Source of the DNA: Pseudoscleropodium purum
Lineage: Eukaryota; Streptophyta; Bryopsida; Hypnales; Brachytheciaceae
Assembly: GCA_963969395.1 (NCBI GenBank)
Contig: OZ017802.1
Location: 8,806,501-8,870,500 of the forward strand
Direction: 5' to 3'
Length of the DNA stretch: 64,000 nt
Part shown: one piece after another, positions 37,421 to 49,502 of the stretch
How positions within the stretch are numbered: position 1 is the stretch's first letter
Layout: each line of letters starts with the position of its first letter
Notes under the pieces: generated by a model
Database searches by the model: none
What the model was told of the DNA's origin: nothing
The model's input: only the letters and a program-made list of their open reading frames with translations
Program-made: the position numbers and the translations under genes

Positions 37421-37604
37421 ACTAGAAGAAAATTGCGTTAGAAATGACAAAAATATGTGGGCTGAATTTTGTTGAGGTCCACATTTCCAATGCAAAACTC
37501 TTCGTTGGAATGCATTTCAATACAAATTCTTGCATTGGAAACATGGAACTCAACAAAATTCAGCCCACATGTTTTTGTCATTTCTAATGCAATTTTCTTC
37601 TAGT
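37421..37604. mobile_element. Foldback MITE with ~75-bp inverted repeats (CACTA-like ends)
   Basis: Both ends begin ACTAGAAGAAAATTGC when read inward, and the inverted repeats (37421-37495 and 37530-37604) are about 90% identical, leaving only ~34 bp of loop. There is no coding capacity. The terminal (C)ACTAG resembles CACTA-superfamily ends, but the left end reads AACTAG and no clear 3-bp target duplication is visible. Confidence 0.8.
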
Positions 37605-37752
37605 GCTATATGTTGCATTCTTGATACAAATAAAAAACTTTATACACAAAGTGCAAACATAACAAACAACCTAATGTAAGGTATAGATAGGTCTCAAAAA
37701 TTTGTTCTTCTTGGCCATGCATTTTAGCTTGTGTACTTGTTTTGTATTTTTA

Positions 37753-37837
37753 CATTATCATATTTGATAGCATTATCATATTTGATAGCATTGTCATATT
37801 TGATAGCATTGTCATATTTGATAGCATTATCATATTT
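37753..37837. repeat. 18-bp minisatellite, ~4.7 copies
   Basis: The unit CATTATCATATTTGATAG repeats at 37753, 37771, 37789, 37807 and (partial) 37825. A single T/A or G/A change separates the copies. Confidence 0.95.
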
Positions 37838-40075
37838 ATGTAAAACCAACATTTTTATATTCATATACTTGGGAGTGTATATGAATATAATGTCATATTC
37901 TAACTCATGATGGGGATTTTATTATGGTGTTTGAATATTCATTTGAATTTTCAAGGTTGCAATAAATTTATTGCAATATTTCTCACTTTGTTTCTCATGC
38001 AACTTTCACAATTGGATTCAAGAATTCACCATGATCAACTTCCACTTCTTTGTCTCTTATTTGATATTTTCAATGTTTAGAAGTTTAAGTCTATGGGAAT
38101 GCAATTAGACAAGAATGGTATGATGTACACCATGATTATTGATTATTATACGCCAAAGGATGAATCCCCTTTCAATTGAACTTTAAGAGATATCACTAAG
38201 GCAATTGTACCTAATTCTAATTAACTCCTTTAATTTCATTTTTCGGGCTTTGTATGAATAAATTATAAATTTTCAAATTATTGGAAATAAATGTGCCCAC
38301 AGGTGCCCCTAGGATCTCATGAATAGAAGTAGTACCAAATTTAGGCAAGAATTTACAATGCTTGGTTTTGATTTGCAACTAAATCCAACAAAAAATTAGG
38401 CAATTTCATGATACTATAGAAATAATTTTGAATTGCATAATTGAATGCATTTCAATGTAATTATTTTATTGAAGTATGCCTTGGAAGACACAATTGATAA
38501 TGGTTGTAGTTTAGAAGTTAGAAGTTGTCAAAGAAATTTGCGCTACAAACAACTTCTTTTGTAGCTAGGGAAATCAAAACACTTAACTCTTTTATTGAAG
38601 TCCTACAATTGTTTGATCAAAGTAAGAATAAAGACAAAATCTTTAGTAGATGTAGGATTATTGTGTGAGTAAAAAGTTAATTGTATCAAATTGGAGAATG
38701 AATGATAAACAATAGATATGCCAAAAAATTATATGACTCACTATTGGTATTGCAAGAATTTAGACTTCCCTAATAGTGCATACAATGTTGATGACATTAA
38801 CATATAAATAATGCACAAATATAGGTTAAAAACACTAGCAACCTTACATAAGACTCACTTCAAGAACCTTTGAATTGGGTAGAAATTGCTTTTGTAATTC
38901 ATATAGAACAATTGACATTGAAAAATGCACCTTTAATGTATGAAAATAAGTACTTAACCCTTTAACACCTAAAATAGGTCATATATGGCCTATAGTTTTA
39001 AATACAAGAAAATCTACACATAATATACTTGGGTGCAAGGATTAAGACATATGATTATTATAAATTAAGCTTCAATAATAAATTGGGATGGTAGTAGCAA
39101 GAATTAATATAGGTTCATCTAAGATGGAGAAATATGATTGGAATGGTAATGGTAGTCTTTGTGTGTAGTTTTCATTGGGATGAAAAGACAAACTTGTCAT
39201 TAGCCATGAGAGTTTTTTTATAATGCAGAAATACAAAATTACAATTGTTACCAGTCTGAATTAAGTATCTTTGCAAAGCTACAGAGCATTTAAGTTAACC
39301 CATATTTGTATGTAATTTTTTTAAAACTATAACCTAAGCTATAAGGATTTAATATAAAAACATTTGACATCAATGTAAACAAAATCTTTTACTCAAAATT
39401 GACACAAATTCAAGTGTAATTCTTTTGCAATTGTATTTTCCAGATGAAAGGACTCAAATCTCCATTTCGTAATTTCTTTCCAATTCCTCTCATAATCAAA
39501 GCATGCGGTAATTTACAATCAAGGAACGCTCACATGAATAAAGTTGGCTGAAGATATGAAATTCTTCATCCATTATCATTAGTTGGGATTATCCACAGTT
39601 ACCCTAATTTTGGGGTTCATTATCCCATACATTACAGGATTCATATAAATGATACTTCTGTGTTTGCACGTTTCTTAAATCTATTATGCTGTATACAATC
39701 TACATTGTACAAATTCCAAATTTCACATTGTGAACACATGTGAGACTGCATTCAGAAGCCCATTAAAAAAAACAATATCTTCAACAATTTCAATCGCTTA
39801 ACACCACCATCATGCCAATAGAACCAGCAAATGCAGCCTCAAACTCACATAAGTTACACCAACGCATCAAAACATCAGACAACGAGGAGAAAAATGAACA
39901 TGAATCACCAAAAAATTCACTTTTATGTACACAACTCCCATCTCAATATGGGAGTAGGTTCAAGATTACCATGCCTTTTTACTTCCAGGTATTCTTGTCC
40001 TAAACTTTACAATTCTTCTGAGACGAAAACCGATCAATTGCAAATTGCACTAATAATCCAATTGCACCAAATAAT
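37838..40075. other. AT-rich intergenic, no gene seen
   Basis: No open frame of note. The segment near 39800-40075 is the 3' flank of the DUF7733-like gene. Confidence 0.5.
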
Positions 40076-41469
40076 CTAGAAATCAGTGCTCACCTCTTTC
40101 TCAACCTGCGCATCCTTGGACCTATTCTCCTTCGCCCCCAGCTCCATCTTATAATAGCTCTTCATGGTCCTCGGCAGAAACACCGGCACCAAGAAGAAGA
40201 ACAAATTCGCCGACCACACCACCAGATTTGAAATGGCCAAGTACCTCCCAAACAGGATCCACTGCTGTGGTGAGAATGGTCCCGTGTCAGATCCGTGCAT
40301 CCCCAAGCTTTCACTGTCTTTCTTCATGTCCACCTTCACCCACGCAATAATGGTAAACAACCGCCTCACGTTGTAAAAAATGGGCACAAGAGCACGAATG
40401 GGCAGAGATACTCCGTCTTTCCGGAATACCACATTCTCGGATAAGATCTGGCACCCAAGAAGAAACAAGTGCGGTGCAGCAGCTTTGAGAGCTTTCTGGT
40501 CTCCGTGCACGAAGCCTCCCAGGACGTATCCCGAGGGGAGGATGAGACCCACTCCAGCAGTGAAGAGGGCGTACTTTTGAACCCACTTGCTCCCGGCCAT
40601 GACGTTCGGGGGAGAGCCTTTGGTGGTGGACTTGAAGACGGTGGAGTTCATGAAGATCATGTAGATGGTGGTGAGGATGACGAAGGCGATATCTTCCAAG
40701 GGGACTAAGCCGCTGGAAGAGAGGGTGAAGATTAAGGTTATGACGTGAATTTGGACGAGGGAGAAGTACCCCAGGATGCTGTGCTCCTTCTTTCGCTTCT
40801 CGGCTGCCGCCTGTGCAAAGAGCTCAAAGGTTAGGGTCACATTGCTGAAGGAAAGGGAAATTTTTAAGCAACTTCGAAACATGAGAGTAGAATACAGTCA
40901 TAGCAAACGTACGAGTGATTTTCTGGAGTGTAGTTCAGGTAGGGGATAGTGAAACTGTGTTCTTGATCCCATCTCCAAACTCTTGTTACTAAGAGGTATT
41001 CGCTTGGTTGGACGTAAATTCGCAAGTTGGGTGTAAGCATGACTTGGGCCATGTATTGGGTTAGACGCTAAAGTGACGCGAGTACTATCCTCTACCTTTA
41101 CATCACATCCTAAGATGCACGTTGGGTGAGGTTCTTTTGGCTAAATAACGAAATCAGGACATCCCTTTAAAATACTCCAAACGCTGTACACCTCCCCAAA
41201 CTCACACTCCTAAGTATACTCTACCTTAGTATCACATTTCAAAATGCATGCTGTGTAAGGCTTTTCGCAAAAGACAGGCCGATGAAATATTTCTGAAACC
41301 CCACTAACACAAGCGCTGCATGCAGAATTCATTCCAAAAAGATGAGCCACGAAAGACACGAGAGTACTGCGTGGCTACTAATTACCTGTGCGACTTCGGG
41401 AGACGCATTAGGGTCCACTCTTGAGTCATAATCCTTAATCCTGTCCCCAGCAGGCAACGTTTCCGCCAT
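40076..41469 (-). CDS. Plant multi-pass membrane protein, DUF7733-like
   Basis: Two exons, 41469-41386 (28 codons) and 40810-40076, join in phase 0 across a 575-bp GTAATT...CAG intron and give 272 aa. The soluble N-terminus (MAETLPAGDRIKDYD) leads to a basic AAAEKRKKEH stretch. About five to six hydrophobic segments follow, roughly at residues 39-61, 65-85, 103-122, 135-155, 165-187 and 215-240, ending with a charged C-terminus rich in K and E. Signature segments SSSGLVPLEDIAFV, KAAAPHLFLLGCQI and FLVPVFLPR match a plant-specific family of uncharacterised membrane proteins that I know as DUF7733. The molecular role is unknown; plastid or endomembrane location cannot be decided from sequence. 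A 62-codon ORF inside the intron is not needed for the family match. Confidence 0.8.
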
Positions 41470-44415
41470 CTTGAACTTTCAAATCGTCAGCGAAAGCTCG
41501 CACACTTGATAACACAGCTCACCTTGAAGCACCAAAACTCTCTAGTAAGAAACACTCTACCAATGTGCACCCCAAGCGAAGTCAGAACTACCACAAACGA
41601 AGCACAAGATCTAGAAGAAATGATCCACAAGACGATTATACAAGGGGTCCATGGGTTGACAATTGTAACGGAAAGGGCTTGTTCATAAGAGGAGACAGCA
41701 CGGGGCCACATGTCGTGGTGTGACGATTGCTGGGGAGGGGGACGAATGGGAGGGTACCAGATGGCCTGGTGAGGGAGGGCCAGCTGTTCCCCTCTGAGGC
41801 TGTGTTATTTGGAGAAATGAGGGGACGGGACCCTGGGAACGGGGACTCCATGCCGACTTGCAGGGGATCGAAAAGCATGGGACACTAATTTATCGAAGTC
41901 ACACTATTTCGAAGTAGCATAGGTTGAGATATTACTGTATTTTTTCAATTTTCACAAAAATAAAATTTTATGGTAACACTAATTTTTAAACTGATGCTAA
42001 TTTTTACCTTTCAATAATAAAACAAAGGAATGTACATAGTGATTTTGTCTCTTTTATACTTATGACATTAATTTATCAAAGTCACATTAATTTTAATATA
42101 GAATAATGTACACTCATCCTAAAGCATCACTACCCGTTTTGTGCCACCTGTATTTGAGCCTTGAATTGGCCACCTTCATTCACCCAAACCCAACACAAAC
42201 TCTCAAGAACAACCAATGGAAGTTCTTTGAGGCAACCAATGAAACTGATTCAAGCTTTTATTGTTTCAACTTTGAAATTTTTGATAGAGCATTGTGCACA
42301 TATGAGAAAATTATGAAACAACATGGGGGTGAGTTTCCTCTAGGAAGCTAACAATATTACAATTGATGAACATGTTTAAATTAGATAGAAAGGTTCATGT
42401 TGTTTCTACAATACCCCCTAGAAATTAAGGGATAATTCAAATTTCTAAAATTGTGCACATTTTATTAAATGCAACTTGGAAGAATAATTTCATAATAAGT
42501 TCAAACAAAAGTTGTAAAATATGATTTATAAATCATATCCACGTTGTTAAATCAATTGCTATATTAATTTGTAATTTTCAATAAGAATTAGAAACTAAAA
42601 ATTTATTTATTTATTTTAAAAATTGACAATAGATGGAATATTTATAATTTTCATAAGAATTTTATTTCTTTGAGTTCAAAATAGAAAATTCTATTCATAT
42701 TGGTTTTAAAAGATTTACACTTCATTTCTTTATTGAACTCATTGTTAAAGGGTCATTTTTTGAAAAGTTATTTATTGAGGTGAGACCTAACTAATACTAG
42801 TACACTTTGAACTAGAGAAGATTTGCAAAAAAAACTATAAAGATCTATATTGTATAAGATATAAGAGATTTCACATGAATCTACAAATATTTAGAGGGAT
42901 GAAAAGACAAAAGATTTTTTGTACTCATGATATGCTTACTTTTACATGTTCAATTTTGAACTTTTGGTCTTGTATGGCTTAAAAGAAATGCAATGAACAA
43001 TGAACATTTAGACTTGAACACTCATTAAGACTTTTTTTTACTAAAAAAATTTAAAATAGACATATCAAAAACATAAATAGTGATGTTAAATCTAAAATAG
43101 TAATGTCAAAATTACCAAAATATAAATTATTAAAAACAAAATTTTCAAAAAACCAATTTAATGTTGAAAAAAGTTTAATTTAAGATAGTTATTTAGCATT
43201 CAAATGTTACATTATATGTAGGGCTAAGAATAATAGCTTGGCTTCTCCCACAATATGAAAGGTACTACTATAGAGGTAATTAATCAAGCATGTAAGTTGC
43301 TTGAATGCAAACTATTCCTTTGCTTAAAAAATAAAAATAAATTTGATCATCTTAGTTAATTTCTACAATTTCAATACATGGAATTACAATGAGTTTCAAC
43401 TCTAAAACACTACCATACTTTGAAATTGAACAAATATAATTGAATGGACAAGTTAAATTCAACTTCATCCATGGCCCTTGGCCCTGTCTATAGAGAGCCA
43501 CAAAAACATCCCTAGATTTCCATGAATGTAACCTCCAAATGTTTGATTCTTATTGGCTGACACATTTGAAAGACACATTATGAAATCTGATTTGTTAAGA
43601 GCTGATTTTTGCAGGGTTCAGAATTTGGGTGCATCTATTGGACAGATCCACTACTCTAGAGACCCACAACTTTGAAAAATCATAGAAATTACATATTACA
43701 TCCAAAAAATCTAATTTTTTTATTAATATTCATGATTGTCACTCACTAACACTATAAAAATATCATTTAAAAGAAAAAATGCCTCCAAATATGCTGAATT
43801 CCTTAAAGGGACGGTTTTAGATGTTTCTACCTTAGCCATGGAAACATGCTGAATTCCTTAAAGGGACAGTTTTAGATGTTTCTACCTTAGCCATGGAAAC
43901 AATGCCTTGTATTATTGAGTGGCATAGATAATCTGAAGGAGATCCTATGAATTTACACCGATATCTTAAAATGATTTTATTATTTTAGGGTTTAGAACTT
44001 ACAGGTTCAAATGTAGTAGTGCAACAGAATTAAGAAATTACTGCAACAGACACTTCTAATATGACTTGAAACACCTCATCCATATGCATCTACTCTCCGG
44101 CTAAATCTGCTGGAGAGCATCATCAATTGTTATTGAATCGTAACAGTAAAATGTGCTAAAACGTTCTGCAACTGTAATACAGTCGCTGCAGCTCATTAAC
44201 GAAGCTACAGAGACGTGCGGGTTTACGAAGCTTAGGGGCAACTATCCGGTTTACTAGGCACAAATGCTTGTCAGAGCAGTAGCATACATTTTGTAAAAGA
44301 CCATCAAAGAATTCGAACCTCTACCGGTATCTGATAATTCAAAGAATTAAAGGTTTCACAACAAGCAGTTGGATATGATGGCAAACGCAAAACCATTACG
44401 GAGTATTTTTCAACG
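41470..44415. other. Promoter of the DUF7733-like gene and AT-rich intergenic
   Basis: The first ~400 bp are GC-richer and probably hold the promoter and leader of the minus-strand gene. From about 41.9 kb the sequence is AT-rich with no genes. A 55-bp tandem duplication lies at 43791-43900. Confidence 0.5.
43791..43900. repeat. 55-bp tandem duplication
   Basis: ATGCTGAATTCCTTAAAGGG... is repeated exactly twice (43791-43845 and 43846-43900) with one G/A difference. This is a recent duplication in intergenic DNA. Confidence 0.95.
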
Positions 44416-47400
44416 CTACTTGAAGGTCGTGTGCTCAAACCACTGCCTAAGGATAACCTGCACAAATAATTAAAGATTCTCATTAGCACGAAATCCCCTA
44501 GAGAATCAAATGTTACGTATTTCAAATTCAACCAGAGATCTTTGGATCACATATGATCAAATTACGTAAAGAAAGCATGCATTAAAAACATTCACACCCG
44601 GGCCTTTGGTATATTGATCTTACTGGGCAAATGGGATTGGTGTTTAGGCCTTCTTGAAGCTCAAGGTTGTCAATCTGAAGTTGCACAGGTCGGAATTCAA
44701 TGGCATCACTGCGACCTCTAAAGTCCGAATAGACGATCAGTTCTCTCTCCAATAAATGCTCAAAAGCCTACACAGATCCACTGCAACTTCATTAGCAAAG
44801 TAATCATATTCAAAGCAGAAAAAAGGTGCGATCTAGTTATATAGCTAGAGCTCAAGTACCTTTCCCAGATGGGTAGTGAGAGTACGGATAAGAATGTTAC
44901 CCGCAAGGCAATTTCACGAGAATAATGGTCACTGGTTTTATGAGTTTCTTGGAGGTACTGGTATTCTGAAATATCCACATCATATTTGAGTTAATGTATA
45001 ATGGCAGTCCGATACTAACCCAGATCAAAAACAACAAATACCACAGCATAGTGATCTCAAACAAATTACAAGAAGGCCTTGGAACAGAAAACAATTCTTT
45101 AAAACATAAGAGCCTCAGAAGGACGGACAAGTTTAAGAACAAGGAGAATATTTAAGTTCCTCCGGCTCCCAAACAATTTGCACTCGAGAAGATGGATTGA
45201 GTATTACCATGAAAAACGATAGTGAAATTATAAGTCTCCTGTTCCTTGCTTTCCAATCGCTTCATGCATACGAGCAGGTACAGCTCCAGAACTGATAAAC
45301 CTATTCAGGGAAAGTACTGAATTAGTATTTGGGTTTTGAAATCACAATAAAAACGGTCACAATGATACTGTAAAACCGAACCTTGTAAAGCTTCACGCTT
45401 GAATTGAGGGTGAAGGGACGAGTTGGCAGCCCTGAAATCAGCAACAGTAAGTAGTCCTTTCCCTTGATCAAGATTGAAAATTGCTCTCAGTCTGCAAAAT
45501 GTCAGATGTATAAACTAAATGAGAAACCCATCACCTACAAAAGTATACTGAAAATTCGCCACTCCTAAATACATTATAAACAATTTCTATAATATATTCA
45601 AAATTTGTCCGCATATCAGAGTAATCATCAAACTACACACTTTCCAAGTAGACTAAGAATCGAGACAGCACGTATATAGTCTGACCACACAAACAATAAG
45701 TAGACAGTGGTGAACAGTATTACTTACGCAAGGTCCAGGATACGGTGAGGACTGGGATCTAAGTGGATGTGATGGGAGATTACGTCTTGCATGCTTGCAT
45801 CTAATACTTTCTGTGTTGGTGTTATGAAAAATACAGGCCAAAGAAACATACAGCGCAAATAAACGCCAGAAGAGTACGAACAATATTGCATAAGTGAATG
45901 CAGACCACCCTGTCAGGAGAGGAGTGCAAACAGGTCATTGAGTAGTGAGTAAAAAGGCCTGAACAGGCACGTAGTGAAAGAAGGATACTGTGGTGTTCTC
46001 GTTCCACCTTGTGACAAAGGTGGAGTCACCAAGAGACCCATCGGTAGGCAACATTAGTACATCATGAAGCAACCTACACAGCAAAATGTCTCCACTCAGA
46101 TACGTGCATCACATCGAGCTCTAATTGTGAGAGCAATACCACATTTCAAGTCATATCCAGACACTAGGTGCCAGCTTACTTCGGAATAGGGACCTGCTGA
46201 TAAAGACACCTTTTCATGATACTAGGAGGGATGCCACTTAGGGCGCCCAGAAATAAGTAACAAAGCAACTATCAATACATAAGAATTCCTAAATTTACAA
46301 GTCGTGCATACAAACTTACGAATACTTAAGCTGTAAAGGACAATCTCCAATTTTGAAACAGATACATGAGCATCACAATAGAGAAGTAATTTACCGACAC
46401 GCATCTTCTTGTGACGGGGGAGGAAAGAGCAGCTTGCGATTAGAGAAGCGTGACCTCACCCTCTTTTCAAGGAGCTCGTCCGCATCCTAGACCACCATCC
46501 CACGTTTAAGTCAATCGTATAAACCCTCACGTAAGAACCTAAATGCTACATTTACAAGGTTATCCTCTTCGGTGAACAATCTCCTGCCACACAATATCCA
46601 GAAAACAACGATGTTTTTAATAAACGCGGGATTGCACTTACCAGACGGCAACTTAGTCCTACAACAGCAGCCTGTGTCGAGGTTGACTGCATGGCATCCA
46701 GGAGATTGTAGAGAAGTCTCTGTTTCGGTCTCTGAGACCCACGACAGGTGTCAGATACACACAAATCAAGTTTTACAGTCACTCATACCCCTCTCTAGGA
46801 TCACTATCTCAACTACCAGAATACTTCTGATCTTACGATTAAGAGAAAACAAAGGAAATCACCTGAGCAAAGAGATCGAATTCCTCAAGTATGAAGACAA
46901 CTGATTTATGTGATAGCGCAGACTCCCTGTACCACAAGGAATGAAGGTCAGCGACGGCCATGGTATTGGATCGCATAAGAAATTGCCACAGCTATTTGGT
47001 AATGACTCACTAATGATTAATATTTTAGAAAGAGAAAGCTTGGCAAGAAAGAAAATCGAGCTGGAGCAGGTATTTGCAACCCAAAAAATAAGACTTATCA
47101 ACCTCAACTTACTGTCTCCATCCTTAATTTGAACACTCCCGGAGAGTATATCGATACAGTTCCCCTAACTAAGTGAACCTTCCGCTTCATACTAACTTTC
47201 CAGACATATTATCTCAATGGTAGTGACGAGGAAACACACAACATTTGGAGTAGAAGTTCTCACTTAAGCATGATGATCAAGAATTTCAAGTTGTCATCAA
47301 ACGCTGCCTGATCCACACAACTCAACAAGTAAGTACCTATAGTAACTATCATCGATAATGAAACATGTACAATCGCATGAAAGCACACAGTGAGAACAGG

Positions 47401-49254
47401 AACGTCAGTATCCTGAGGCGTATTTGCGAAACCGACTCTTCAGGTCTCACCGTTTTAGAAAATACAAGATGATGCTCCATGCACAGTTGCTCCGAGACTG
47501 CCTGCACTGGAACAGAGGGCAGATTCAATTATCGAGGACAAACTCACTCGCATTTGTACGTGCTGCCTATTCCCACATTTTCTGGACAACAACCACGCAA
47601 AGAAGGTCCAGCACAATATCCTTGTAATTGTATACACACTTGAGGCTCACGCAACAACACGCTGAGAGAAAACATCATAAAGAATTGGTTGCTAGAAATT
47701 AGAAAATGCCGAGAGAGCATCCAGGCATTGGTCAACCAAGTGGAGGATGGGACAGGGTTAATCGACTGAATAGCACAAATTTCAGAACACGGTTTCGTCA
47801 CCATGCAAACTCTCATAATGGAGCTAAAACAAAAATATGACGGCCAGAGAGAGTTTACGCAAAGGTATATCCTGAAGAACACATCATCTCACTTACACAT
47901 GTCGAGATAAAGCGATGAAACCTAGGAAACCGGGTAGACAAAGCGGGCTCACCTTCAAGGCACACCTATCATCAGCATGTAGGAGCCCATGGAGTCTAAC
48001 CTGCACAAATCAATATGAACATTAGGCTTCTAACAAGACCAAAATGAATCCAGGAACAGAGATATTTGAGGATTATTATGAACTCGATTTTTTATTCAGC
48101 AGTGCCAACTTATCCGAGGGATATAGCGCAGGTGCGCCAGATTTTTAAGCCTTACCACTGAGACTCTTTCGGGAAATTTCAGTTGAAGTTCTGCCAACAC
48201 TCGATCGGTAACCTGGCCCAAGAAAAAATCGAGAGCTCAGAAGAATCATTAGTCTGTCAAGCAACAAATTAAAAATAAACAATCTGGAAAATTCAGTTTC
48301 ACAGACCCTGCAAATGATGAATGAGCAATGGCAGTACCATAGTTTTGCCACTGCCACGAGGACCGAGTAGCAACACCGAGTTGTTCGATCCATTCTCAAT
48401 AGTTCCGATCAGACAAGCTTCCAAATCCCTGCATGGAATCCAGAGAACAAGCCATCATCAAGTCTCAAATCTCCACTTCTGAAACTGCAATCCTGAACTG
48501 ATCGTATACTGCGGTATGCCAGGTATGCCAGCCAGAATCGAAACGATTACAAAATTCAAAACAGTCAAACCCACTGTCCTGCTATCAATTCAACGGCCTT
48601 GCAACACATCAAAGAGGTTTCTAACACGGTCTGCTTCACAATGAAACGGTCCACTATTGAACTTGAGCCCCTAAACCCTAAACCCTAAAAATTGCAAGGT
48701 AACAACTTCTTAGAAATTTCAGCTACATCTTTACAAAATTCAACATGTATAAACTGCGTTTTCTGCATTGATGAAAATTGGGCACAATTTCTCTAAAATC
48801 AAATGAACCGATGTCAGAGACAAACATAAACAGAAAAACAGAAAACAAACGGAACACAAAAAACCTTTAAAATAATTAAGAAAATAAGAAGAGTATTCAG
48901 CTGCATGAGAAATGCAAGTGAACAAAATGGCCAGCAATTAGGTTTCAACACTTCATCTAATACCGAGCCTAGAAGTATCGAGCATAAAATTGTATTCACT
49001 GATCAACCTTTACAGGCTCCAGACTTAAATGCATTAATGCGAAAACACATTCCAAGCAAAAGAACTACGCGATCCTTCATCCATTCACAAAGCACTCGCA
49101 GAATTATCACATTGTCCTAAAACTCAACCACAAACCTGCAATTCTTCTCCACGTCGGAAATAATAAACGACATGGCTCCCTTGTCCCAAGAAGCAGCACA
49201 CAACCTCCTCCGTAGAAACGATACCACTTCCTCCACCTCCTCTTCGCACACCAT
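44416..49254 (-). CDS. ORC4: Origin recognition complex subunit 4
   Basis: Sixteen exons join with perfect phase: 49254-49136, 48428-48338, 48212-48156, 48000-47953, 47501-47451, 47307-47264, 46926-46863, 46731-46642, 46486-46395, 46073-45989, 45810-45728, 45491-45382, 45291-45208, 44965-44901, 44767-44624 and 44457-44416. That gives 422 aa, close to the ~417 aa of Arabidopsis ORC4. Walker A is GPRGSGKT (62-69). Walker B is VFILEEFD (~147-154), where the usual first acid Asp is Glu. QRLLYNLLDAMQS and GLSCRL (sensor 1, ~183-188) follow, then KRVRSRF and the C-terminal winged-helix region. ORC4 is an AAA+ subunit of the nuclear complex that loads MCM helicases at replication origins. The start was chosen as the first ATG in frame upstream of the family-conserved region. 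Upstream telo-boxes fit cell-cycle expression. Confidence 0.93.
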
Positions 49255-49486
49255 GATGGAGCAAACAAGCTCAAATCCTTTACGCTCGCCCCTTACAATC
49301 GTTGCGACGTGCTCACTCAAATCATTGAAAATTGCGATACACTCAAACCTTGAAACGATGCAATTGTAGAAAGAGAGACATTTGTCTTAAGATGTGTGTT
49401 AAGTATTTGATACTGGAGGTAATGTGCCGCGTAGTTGAAGCATGGATCGAATCAGCGAAGCCCAGAGGAACATCGAGGAGGAATGT

Positions 49487-49502
49487 TAAACCCTAAACCC
49501 TG
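49487..49502. promoter_or_regulatory. Double telo-box upstream of ORC4
   Basis: TAAACCCTAAACCCTGA lies about 235 bp upstream of the ORC4 ATG. Telo-boxes (AAACCCTAA) are established elements in promoters of plant proliferation genes. A second AAACCCTAAACCCTAAA tract occurs inside ORC4 intron 1 at about 48672-48688. Confidence 0.5.

Noticed and set aside
37753..37837. Regular 18-bp repeats considered as a CRISPR array
   Set aside because: The units are contiguous with no spacers, in a plant nuclear context; a minisatellite.
40864..41052. 62-codon minus-strand ORF with ATG
   Set aside because: Lies inside the intron of the DUF7733-like gene; the exons on both sides join in phase without it and match the family.
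47544..47882. 112-codon minus-strand frame
   Set aside because: Falls in the ORC4 intron between exons 4 and 5; the true continuation (AVSEQLCMEHH...) is the exon at 47501-47451.
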